Positions 1-5,134 of a stretch of DNA of 5,134 bases are shown here, piece by piece. Position numbers and translations under genes: made by a program. Numbering within the stretch: position 1 is the stretch's first letter; the number at the start of each line of letters is the position of its first letter. Source of the stretch: Caldifarciminota bacterium (GTDB taxonomy: Bacteria; Hydrothermota; Hydrothermia; UBA1063; CAJXJZ01); NCBI GenBank assembly GCA_027033555.1, contig JALVLE010000112.1:1-5134 (forward strand). Reading direction: 5' to 3'. The notes below the pieces were generated by a model. The model searched no databases. It saw only the letters and a list, made by a program, of their open reading frames with translations, and was not told where the DNA came from.

Positions 1-1959
1 TGCATCCAGCCTCGCATCAATAAGTCTGCTCTTTATATTCTTCTCTGCTACGGGTTTTCTCTCTTTAGTGGATACAATTTTAATTACTCTTACCCTGGCA
101 TCTCTCCACTCATCATTCAGCCCAAGGATGTAAGAGATAAGCAACATCAGTTCAATATTGCCCCCCTTTCCACCCCACCAGACATCTATGCTGGAAAAAT
201 CCCCGAAACCCTTATCTTTCTTATAATCAAGAATGAGAACGTCTTTTTTCAGGTTCACCAGTTTTCTTAAGTGTTTTAGAAGTATATTTTCTCTATTTGG
301 CTGGTGTCCCCAGCCAAACAGGGCAACATTTGAATACAGATTGCCAATTCCGTGAGCCTGTACCACGCATTCTATTGATTTTACAGGATTTTCAACCAAT
401 TCCACCTCATAAAATGCAGTGAGTTTGTTTTTCTCCACAAAGGATTTGAGTGCAGAAAGAGCCTCATCTTTTCTCTCTATATCCCTTGCATTTTCAGGAT
501 TCCCATGAAGAATATTGATAAAGGTCACTATTCCATTCCCCCTTGCAAGCCAGTGAGCAAATCGTGCAAGATGCGGTCTTGTTTCGGGATTGCCTGTGAA
601 AACCATCAGATTGGGTCTATAATTTTTGGGGTCAAGTCTGAACTCCTGCAATTTAAGTAAAGCGTACCTGGTAAGCGTTATCAGAACACCAGCTTTAACA
701 TCTCCCCAGTCCTGCTTTAAAGACTTGTTTTTTAGAACGACGTAAATGCCTCCCACCACAAAAAGGGAAACTATGGTGCTTAAAGGACTTATGAGGAACA
801 TAACACCAATGGTACCCAGAAAACCCAGAAGAGGGACATAGAAGGGTATTCTGAATCTTGGTCTGAAACTTGGATTGCCTGCAACTATTTCCATAAGACA
901 TGCAAGGTTAATCATACCGTAGGTAATCAGGAAGAACATGGATATAACCGTTGCCACAGCATTCAAAGAGCCCATAAGGACGAAAACCTCGGATATAAGG
1001 AAGGTTATGATAACTCCCATCCTTGGCTCGTTTTTGGGTGAACCAAGCGTAAGACCTGTAAATTTAGGGGTTATCCTGTCGTCAGAGAGGGCTTTAAGCG
1101 TTCTCGGAGCCGTTATGACAAACGTAAGTCCAGACGAAAGTGTTGCTGCCCAGATACCCAGTAAAACAAGGGGAGAAAAAACGGCATGCTTTATAAAAAT
1201 TTCCGTATTACTTATAAGTTCTCCATGTGGTGCAATTGCTGAGGCTTTGACCATAAAATAGGCATAGGTAAAAAGAGCAACCACCAGAGCGGATATACTG
1301 CCCAGAGGGATACTCTTTGCAGGATTCTTTAACTCACCTGAAAGGCCTATCCCGGCTGTAATACCTGTAACTGCAGGGAAAAAGACAGCAAAAACTCTGA
1401 AGAAATTGTATCCCTCTGAGTAATGAGGGATAAGATTGTCACGAAGAGGTATAAACCCAGAAGCAAGCCCTACTGAGAGAATGCCCAGCATCAAAAAGGC
1501 AAAAATCAAAAACTGAAACCTCACTGCAAAATCAGCACCGTAAAAGGCAAGTATTGTAAATAGGACAAGAAGAATACTTCCCCAGATAGCAAAGTTCAAA
1601 GATGGAACGATAACCCTTAATGATTCAAGAAAACCGATTATGTAGAAGGCGACTGAAATAGCCTGTGAAAGGTAAAGGGGGATGCCTATGGCACCTCCTG
1701 CATCAATACCAAGACTTCTTGAAATAAGATAATAAACCCCACCTGTTCCAACCTCAATATTGGTGGAGATAGAGGAAATGGACAGTGCCGTGAAAAAGGA
1801 AATGGAACCTGCCAGGAGCAAAATTAAAAGGGCATTGTAAAGCCCTGCATTCCCGACAACCCAGCCGGTTCTTAAAAAGAGAATTACACCGAACAATGAA
1901 AGAATGGTGGGAAGGAACACACCCTCTAAAGTCCCGAATCTCCTTATGGTTTTATCCAA
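1..1959 (-). CDS. Cation-chloride cotransporter (SLC12/CCC-type APC permease), C-terminus cut by window edge
   Basis: Seen: 653 uninterrupted codons from a TTG at 1959 to the window edge, with no stop. The TTG has an AAAGGAG SD six bases upstream, and an in-frame TAG (end of the BtpA gene) lies just before it, so the start is well fixed. About 12 hydrophobic segments span residues 14-409, followed by a soluble domain. Family motifs: GVILFLRTGWVVG (24-36), YYLISRSLG (76-84), FFPAVTGITAG (193-203), LSSGLTFVITAPR (274-286) and DVWWGGKGG (592-600), the last matching the DxWW..GG motif of the SLC12 cytosolic domain. Established: CCC proteins carry out electroneutral Cl- symport with K+ and/or Na+ in the cytoplasmic membrane. 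Y106, P195 and T198 align by eye with K+-site residues, and S275-S276 with the NKCC Na+-site serine pair. The N-terminal tail is very short, without the kinase-regulated extension of animal members. It is probably cotranscribed with the BtpA gene 18 bases upstream. Family certain; ion specificity inferred. Confidence 0.92.
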   Translation of the reverse strand, partial: MDKTIRRFGTLEGVFLPTILSLFGVILFLRTGWVVGNAGLYNALLILLLAGSISFFTALSISSISTNIEVGTGGVYYLISRSLGIDAGGAIGIPLYLSQAISVAFYIIGFLESLRVIVPSLNFAIWGSILLVLFTILAFYGADFAVRFQFLIFAFLMLGILSVGLASGFIPLRDNLIPHYSEGYNFFRVFAVFFPAVTGITAGIGLSGELKNPAKSIPLGSISALVVALFTYAYFMVKASAIAPHGELISNTEIFIKHAVFSPLVLLGIWAATLSSGLTFVITAPRTLKALSDDRITPKFTGLTLGSPKNEPRMGVIITFLISEVFVLMGSLNAVATVISMFFLITYGMINLACLMEIVAGNPSFRPRFRIPFYVPLLGFLGTIGVMFLISPLSTIVSLFVVGGIYVVLKNKSLKQDWGDVKAGVLITLTRYALLKLQEFRLDPKNYRPNLMVFTGNPETRPHLARFAHWLARGNGIVTFINILHGNPENARDIERKDEALSALKSFVEKNKLTAFYEVELVENPVKSIECVVQAHGIGNLYSNVALFGWGHQPNRENILLKHLRKLVNLKKDVLILDYKKDKGFGDFSSIDVWWGGKGGNIELMLLISYILGLNDEWRDARVRVIKIVSTKERKPVAEKNIKSRLIDARLDA

Positions 1960-1965
1960 AAATAG

Positions 1966-1972
1966 CTCCTTT
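1966..1972 (-). promoter_or_regulatory. Ribosome binding site deciding the TTG start of the CCC transporter
   Basis: The minus strand reads AAAGGAG, then six bases, then TTG at 1959. The next in-frame ATG is more than 230 codons inside conserved membrane segments, so this SD settles the TTG start. It lies in the 18-base gap after the BtpA stop codon, which suits translation from a shared mRNA. Confidence 0.85.
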
Positions 1973-1977
1973 AAAAA

Positions 1978-2784
1978 CTATACGAGTTCTTTTAATCTAT
2001 TCATAAACTTCTTAACCCGCTCAACCTTTACAGGATTACCGGGTTTCCCGTCTTCCTCAAAATAGGTGCCAACAATTGCCCCATCCGCTTTATTTACGAA
2101 TTCGGCGAGGTTATCCGGATTTACTCCGCTGCCAATGTAAACAGGAACACTCACCACGTTTTTAACCTTTATAACATCCTCTATGCTGGTCGTATCCCCG
2201 GTTCTTTTACCACTTACAATTATAACATCTGCCATTCCCCTCTTTTCCGTCTCAATAGCCCACTCTTCAATATCGTAATTTGCAAACTGCCATGCATGTT
2301 TTACCATTACATCCTCGTAAAACGCTATGTTATTTGCTCCAAGCAATTTCCTCTTTCTTGCAACCTCGCCAATTTTTCCCTCAATAATACCCGATGGCGT
2401 GATAACAGCACCAATGGGCACATTTATCCTTATAAAATCAGCTTCTACTGCATGAGCAATTGAAAGGGCAGATAGGGCATCGTTTCTTAAGGCATTTATA
2501 CCAAGGAGTTTACCATTCTCCATCTTTTCCTTTATTTTTGAGGCGACAACAGAAAAGGCTGAGAGGGTTTCAGAAGGTATATTATCCTTAAAAAACGGGA
2601 CATCGTTGAAGTTTTCCACTATTATACCGTCCACACCACCCTCTAAAAGCCGCTCAGCATCACTGAGTGCACGCTCCTTTACCTTTGAAAAATTACCTTC
2701 ATAGAGGGGACTGCCCGGAAGGGGCAGAAGATGAACAACACCAATTACCTTAAACCTGTCAGGCATAGGTAAATAATAATTCAA
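1978..2784 (-). CDS. btpA: BtpA/SgcQ-family TIM-barrel protein
   Basis: A complete 268-residue protein, the usual length for the BtpA family. Motifs seen in order: VIGVVHLLPLPGSP (13-26), GGVDGIIVENFNDVPF (49-64), LGINALRNDALSALSIA (94-110), INVPIGAVITPSGIIEG (120-136), FYEDVMVKHAW (155-165), ADVIIVSGKRTGDTTS (185-200) and PVYIGSGVNP (214-223) with a phosphate-loop-like GAIVGTYF (235-242). These are alternating beta/alpha elements of a TIM barrel. Established: the cyanobacterial member is needed for photosystem I accumulation; the enzymatic role of the wider family, including E. coli SgcQ, is unresolved, so no substrate is assigned. No signal peptide, so cytosolic. The start is uncertain: the frame opens at TTG 2784, but the ATG at 2766 (residue 7) is equally possible and fits the family N-terminus; neither has a clear SD. 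First gene of a likely operon with the CCC transporter. Confidence 0.93.
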   Translation of the reverse strand: MNYYLPMPDRFKVIGVVHLLPLPGSPLYEGNFSKVKERALSDAERLLEGGVDGIIVENFNDVPFFKDNIPSETLSAFSVVASKIKEKMENGKLLGINALRNDALSALSIAHAVEADFIRINVPIGAVITPSGIIEGKIGEVARKRKLLGANNIAFYEDVMVKHAWQFANYDIEEWAIETEKRGMADVIIVSGKRTGDTTSIEDVIKVKNVVSVPVYIGSGVNPDNLAEFVNKADGAIVGTYFEEDGKPGNPVKVERVKKFMNRLKELV

Positions 2785-2791
2785 GCAAAGG

Positions 2792-2807
2792 GACTTTCAA
2801 AGAAGTC
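2792..2807. repeat. Short inverted repeat in the BtpA leader
   Basis: GACTT and AAGTC arms (5 bp) flank six central bases, between the candidate btpA -10 box and the btpA start. It could be a small operator half-site pair or a weak leader hairpin. Five-base arms occur often by chance, so this is only a recorded observation. Confidence 0.25.
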
Positions 2808-2825
2808 GCTATTTCTTAAAATTAA

Positions 2826-2831
2826 ATTATA
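2826..2831 (-). promoter_or_regulatory. Candidate -10 box for the btpA-transporter operon
   Basis: The minus strand reads TATAAT, a perfect sigma70 -10 hexamer, 42-47 bases upstream of the TTG and 60-65 upstream of the ATG candidate start. No good -35 lies at 16-18 bases; the nearest resemblance, TTCCCA at 2857-2852, is 20 bases away. There is no TGn extension. The surrounding DNA is AT-rich, so a chance match is possible. Its place in the divergent gap is what supports it. Confidence 0.4.
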
Positions 2832-2868
2832 TTCCTTTTGGAAGGTTATTTTGGGAAGTAGTGGTCTA

Positions 2869-2897
2869 TTGACAGGGCAATGTTAAGGGTGTATACT
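2869..2897 (+). promoter_or_regulatory. Sigma70 promoter of the cold-shock gene
   Basis: A consensus TTGACA at 2869-2874 and TATACT at 2892-2897 are separated by exactly 17 bases. This is about as good as a housekeeping promoter gets, and it points at the cold-shock gene. The expected transcript start near 2903-2905 gives a leader of only about 27-29 bases. That is much shorter than the roughly 160-base thermosensing leader of E. coli cspA, so strong, probably constitutive expression is inferred. Confidence 0.88.
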
Positions 2898-2918
2898 TTT
2901 GCTACTTTTAAGTTAAAT

Positions 2919-2923
2919 GGAGG
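2919..2923 (+). promoter_or_regulatory. Ribosome binding site of the cold-shock gene
   Basis: GGAGG lies eight bases before the ATG at 2932. Together with the family-typical N-terminus it fixes the start. Confidence 0.85.
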
Positions 2924-2931
2924 TTAGTTAG

Positions 2932-3150
2932 ATGTCTGAAGTAAAGAAGGGAAGAGTCAAGTGGTTTGACTCCAAGAAGGGCTACGGGTTCATAGAACTC
3001 GAGGATGGTAGTGGTGATGTGTTTGTGCACTTCAGCGATATAGAAGGTGAAGGCTACAAGACGCTTGAGGAAGGTGAGCAGGTGGAATTTGAAATAATAA
3101 ATTCTGAAAAAGGACCCAAGGCTGCCCACGTGAGAAGGATAACAAAGTAA
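2932..3150 (+). CDS. csp: Cold-shock domain protein (CspA family)
   Basis: A complete 72-residue single-domain protein, slightly longer than the usual 65-70. It has the CspA signature: [16 protein letters not shown] (7-22) with RNP1 KGYGFI (16-21), RNP2 VFVHF (30-34), and the domain-closing [10 protein letters not shown] (61-70). Aromatic nucleic-acid-binding residues W11, F12, Y18, F20, F31, H33 and F34 are all present. Established: these five-stranded OB-fold proteins bind single-stranded RNA and DNA in the cytosol and act as RNA chaperones or antiterminators. The gene is monocistronic: its own strong promoter, a GGAGG SD, and an intrinsic terminator 24 bases after the stop. It is divergent from btpA and convergent with the barrel gene. 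The short leader lacks room for a cspA-like thermoswitch, so it may be a constitutive paralogue rather than a cold-induced one. Confidence 0.97.
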   Translation: MSEVKKGRVKWFDSKKGYGFIELEDGSGDVFVHFSDIEGEGYKTLEEGEQVEFEIINSEKGPKAAHVRRITK

Positions 3151-3173
3151 AAGAGATAAGTATTGAGTTTTTT

Positions 3174-3197
3174 AGGGGCGCCTCTGGCGCCCCTTTT
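3174..3197 (+). terminator. Intrinsic terminator of the cold-shock gene
   Basis: A perfect 8-bp stem, GGGGCGCC (3175-3182) and GGCGCCCC (3186-3193), with a TCT loop is extended by an A-T pair (3174/3194) and followed by TTTT then AATTATAT. It sits in the 49-base convergent gap, 24 bases after the cold-shock stop and 6 bases past the barrel gene's stop on the other strand. In the minus direction the hairpin is followed by TAAAAAAC rather than a T tract, so it is a standard terminator only for the plus strand. For the barrel mRNA it could at most be a 3'-end stabilising stem. Confidence 0.88.
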
Positions 3198-3199
3198 AA

Positions 3200-4582
3200 T
3201 TATATAGATTTTTCAAAGACTAATTTTAAGCCATTGAACCTGGGGGTTATTCTGCACATGCCACCTGAACAGACCAGCCCACCTCTTTGTTTCCCATAGA
3301 ATATTGAAATATATCCGCCTTCTATATTCCATGATAATCCTATTGAAGGCCAGAAATGCTCAAAATTATAACGGGCAACATTTTTTGTGGCATATTCTAA
3401 AAGTAGCTGTAAATTAAGATTTTCGGTAGGGTAAAACGTGGTATTTAAGGTGAACTTACTGTAAATAAGGGTATCCTCTGTGAATCTGTCTGCCCTTGAG
3501 AATATTTCAACGGGGAAAAGTGATGACAGGTCTAAGTCCGATTGCAAATAAAAGTTTTTAAGAAAGATGTATTCTGGCTCTATTCTCAGTCTTCTTTCGT
3601 ATCCGGGTTTTATGGTTATGCTTATTCCCCTGCTCAGGTAGAGATCAGCCTGTAAGTATGCCTCCTGAAAGGCTTTACCTGAAAAGGGAGAGATGGGATT
3701 TTTTTCCTTTAAATCAAATAAGCTACCTGCGCCTATTTCCAGATTGCCGTGAGAGAAGGGATAATAAACTGTGAGGGAACCTCCTCTATCGCTCATACCC
3801 TCTGTTGGAAGTATTTCTGTTCTTAAGGGAACAGGAGGAAGATTATATTTATTAAAATTGATGGAGTCGTAGCTGGCAAACTGAATAAGCAGATTCCATG
3901 AAGATGGTATGATTTCCAGAGAACCGAATATTCCATATCCCTTTTTTCTCGTGTATGTGATGTAGTTTACTCCACGCTTTAAGGCGAAATCCAGGGTGAA
4001 TGAATATCTATTCTTTGAAATTCCTATTTCTGTTCCCATAATTTCATCAAATGCATATGAAGCTGGCATATTCCTGTGATTTAATCTGATGTATCCTGCT
4101 TCTGCATATAAAAAACCCCGTTCACCTTTAAGAGTTATGCCTCTTAAAATATCCTGAGAGTCCTGAGAGGAGGTATATGTCAATCCATCAAAGGTATAAT
4201 CATAAGGATTACCGGTAAAAAATGCTATTGCACCCTTATTTTTTTGTAACAGGACAGATAAGCCTTTTAGATAGCGAAATCTCTTAAATTGTATATCGTT
4301 TGTTTGGTTGATCAACATTCCAGAGGTTGCTATTTTTTGAATATATCCCATTTCAAGTTTGATATGGGCAGAGGACACGGTTAAAAAGGGGAAAATTTTA
4401 AATTTTTTGGGGGTGTTAAATAGATTATCTTCTGCAAGGTAATCTGTTATAAGGCCGAAACTTTTGAGTTTTAGAACGATGCTACCATGGCTTTCAAAAT
4501 GTTCGTTTAAAGAATCCTGCCCCACCCAGTATTCTGAATGATTGTTAAGATTAATTTGAAGAATGAGAAGCAGTATCCACAT
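3200..4582 (-). CDS. Outer-membrane beta-barrel protein, DUF6029-like
   Basis: A 460-residue protein made of repeated short amphipathic strands rich in Tyr, Phe and alternating polar/hydrophobic residues, for example GFLYAEAGYIRL (156-167), YSFTLDFALKRG (193-204) and YISIFYGKQRGG (424-435). It ends in a last strand GLKLVFEKSI, typical of an outer-membrane barrel. The N-terminus MWILLLILQI is a short hydrophobic signal with no positive charge. C438 and C443 are its only cysteines, in the loop VCSGGMCR (437-444) just before the final strand. By memory this loop and the overall layout resemble the DUF6029 barrels of Bacteroidota; the function is unknown. The start overlaps the thioredoxin-like gene by 32 bases and has no SD, so translation is probably coupled. 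An in-frame ATT five codons earlier, directly after a TAG, could add ILLIL, but ATT starts are rare. Barrel nature is confident; the family name is less so. Confidence 0.83.
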   Translation of the reverse strand: MWILLLILQINLNNHSEYWVGQDSLNEHFESHGSIVLKLKSFGLITDYLAEDNLFNTPKKFKIFPFLTVSSAHIKLEMGYIQKIATSGMLINQTNDIQFKRFRYLKGLSVLLQKNKGAIAFFTGNPYDYTFDGLTYTSSQDSQDILRGITLKGERGFLYAEAGYIRLNHRNMPASYAFDEIMGTEIGISKNRYSFTLDFALKRGVNYITYTRKKGYGIFGSLEIIPSSWNLLIQFASYDSINFNKYNLPPVPLRTEILPTEGMSDRGGSLTVYYPFSHGNLEIGAGSLFDLKEKNPISPFSGKAFQEAYLQADLYLSRGISITIKPGYERRLRIEPEYIFLKNFYLQSDLDLSSLFPVEIFSRADRFTEDTLIYSKFTLNTTFYPTENLNLQLLLEYATKNVARYNFEHFWPSIGLSWNIEGGYISIFYGKQRGGLVCSGGMCRITPRFNGLKLVFEKSI

Positions 4583-5021
4583 GAGAATTAAGAGAATCTA
4601 CGAGTTTAATAAAGATTTTTTCCGCACTTTGGGAGAACCCGGTGAATTTCCTGACAGGTTTACCCTCCCGATCGTAAAGAAAAGAAGATGGTAGTGCAAG
4701 GACCCCAAACTCCCGCATGTATTTTTGCCTGCCATCTAATACAACGGGGAAATTCCATTTTTTAGCCCGGATAAAAGAGATAACCCGCGCTTTTTTCCTT
4801 TTTCCATCTTCATTTATTGCAATAAGGAAAAAATCAAGAGAGTCCTTTAATTTATTAATCTTATCCAGTTCTTTTATACATTGAGAGCACCAGAGAGCCC
4901 AGAAACTAACATAAACCGGCTTTTTTGTATAAACGGTATCCATATCTATTTCCTTCTGTTCTATTGTGGTAAGCTTTTTAAGGGGAAAAGTAAGAAAGAG
5001 TACCAACGCAAATATATTCAT
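4551..5021 (-). CDS. TlpA/ResA-like thioredoxin-fold protein
   Basis: A complete 156-residue protein. A hydrophobic N-terminal segment (residues 2-14) suggests a signal peptide or membrane anchor facing the periplasm. The thioredoxin fold follows: strand PVYVSFWALWCSQC (35-48) with redox pair C45-S-Q-C48 at the start of helix 1, strand FFLIAINED (64-72), the segment WNFPVVLD (89-96) and the cis-proline strand ALPSSFLYDREGKPV (109-123) with P111. Established: TlpA/ResA proteins reduce or exchange disulfides in exported proteins. Odd points: the dipeptide is SQ rather than the usual xP, and the only early positive charges (K15, K16) come after the hydrophobic stretch instead of before it. The start overlaps the upstream stop as ATGA and has a strong SD. 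The final ten residues are encoded over the start of the barrel gene. The barrel's two cysteines make it a candidate partner (inference). Confidence 0.9.
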   Translation of the reverse strand: MNIFALVLFLTFPLKKLTTIEQKEIDMDTVYTKKPVYVSFWALWCSQCIKELDKINKLKDSLDFFLIAINEDGKRKKARVISFIRAKKWNFPVVLDGRQKYMREFGVLALPSSFLYDREGKPVRKFTGFSQSAEKIFIKLVDSLNSHVDTASHSSN

Positions 5022-5134
5022 GGTTCCTCCTTCATAATTTTAATATTTACGACACCATAATTGGTTTTTACCTTAACAAAGTATATACCTGGCTTTAAGC
5101 CGTCTGTGGAGATACGATTTTCTCTGGCAGGTTT
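5018..5134 (-). CDS. C-terminal end of a protein with a T9SS type A-like sorting tail (partial)
   Basis: Only the last 38 codons are in the window; the rest lies beyond the right edge. The frame is open from the edge to a TGA at 5020-5018. The sequence contains GLKPGIYFVKVKTNYG (12-27) and ends VVNIKIMKEEP. The G-L-x-x-G-I-Y-F-V-K-V pattern followed by a basic beta strand near the end matches the type IX secretion C-terminal sorting domain (Por_Secre_tail), which directs cargo through the outer membrane. A FlgD-Ig-like C-terminal module looks similar and cannot be excluded. It is the upstream gene of this operon and shares four bases (ATGA) with the thioredoxin-like gene. By analogy with Bacteroidota loci as I remember them, the missing part could be an Omp28-like protein, but nothing here shows that. 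Confidence 0.75.
   Translation of the reverse strand, partial: KPARENRISTDGLKPGIYFVKVKTNYGVVNIKIMKEEP
5026..5032 (-). promoter_or_regulatory. Ribosome binding site of the thioredoxin-like gene, inside the upstream coding region
   Basis: The minus strand reads AAGGAGG then AACC before the ATG at 5021, a full anti-16S match. It lies within the last codons of the upstream protein (Lys-Glu-Glu-Pro) and so fixes the ATGA-overlap start. Such an SD is atypical for Bacteroidota, which bears on the host lineage. Confidence 0.88.

Noticed and set aside
695..901. 68-codon open frame on the minus strand
   Set aside because: It is an out-of-frame reading inside the transporter gene; the other frame has continuous membrane-protein sequence through this stretch.
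938..1261. 107-codon open frame on the plus strand
   Set aside because: It is antisense to conserved membrane segments of the CCC transporter, has no family resemblance, and no SD or promoter serves it.
1..1959. Possibility that the left third is a decayed gene or long non-coding stretch
   Set aside because: The minus-strand frame is open for 653 codons with intact CCC motifs from end to end. It is easily missed because it starts with TTG and its stop is outside the window.
2785..2931. Riboswitch or small RNA in the divergent gap
   Set aside because: The gap is accounted for by two promoters and short leaders; no extended stem set or known riboswitch core was seen.
2908..3129. 73-codon open frame on the minus strand, opposite the cold-shock gene
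   Set aside because: It is the complement of a clear cold-shock domain gene, and the product resembles no known protein.
1..5134. CRISPR array, tRNA, insertion sequence or phage signature
   Set aside because: No regularly spaced repeats, cloverleaf-like elements, transposase motifs or terminal inverted repeats were seen on either strand.

Overview
The window looks like chromosome of a Gram-negative-type bacterium. It encodes an outer-membrane beta-barrel, the C-terminal end of a protein that looks like a type IX secretion (T9SS) cargo, and a periplasmic thioredoxin-fold protein. Strong Shine-Dalgarno (SD) sites and a near-perfect sigma70 promoter argue against typical Bacteroidota, which use a different -10/-35 pattern and weak SDs. 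T9SS-like tails with ordinary SD/sigma70 signals, TTG starts and AT-leaning DNA suggest a deeper FCB-related or WOR-3/Hydrothermae-like lineage. That placement is an inference from gene content, not a phylogenetic result.

Layout, left to right. Positions 1-1959 (minus) hold a long open frame with a TTG start that runs off the left edge. It encodes a bacterial cation-chloride cotransporter (SLC12/CCC type) with its membrane core and most of the cytosolic domain. Eighteen bases upstream of it, 1978-2784 (minus) encodes a BtpA-family TIM-barrel protein; the two form an operon. A 147-bp divergent gap (2785-2931) carries a textbook sigma70 promoter for a cold-shock protein gene (2932-3150, plus) and a weaker candidate promoter for the btpA operon. 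The cold-shock gene ends in a GC-rich intrinsic terminator (3174-3197), which sits against the stop codon of a convergent gene.

The right part (3200-5134, minus) is a tightly coupled operon read from right to left: the last 38 codons of a protein with a T9SS-type sorting tail, a TlpA/ResA-like thioredoxin-fold protein (ATGA overlap), and a 460-residue outer-membrane beta-barrel resembling the DUF6029 group (32-nt overlap). The barrel has only two cysteines, in a Cx4C loop just before the last strand, and is encoded directly after the thioredoxin-like protein. The most interesting reading of the window is that these three genes form a small envelope module: exported cargo, redox partner and disulfide-bearing barrel.

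No RNA genes, CRISPR arrays, insertion sequences or other mobile-element signs were seen. Apart from the two short intergenic gaps the window is fully coding.
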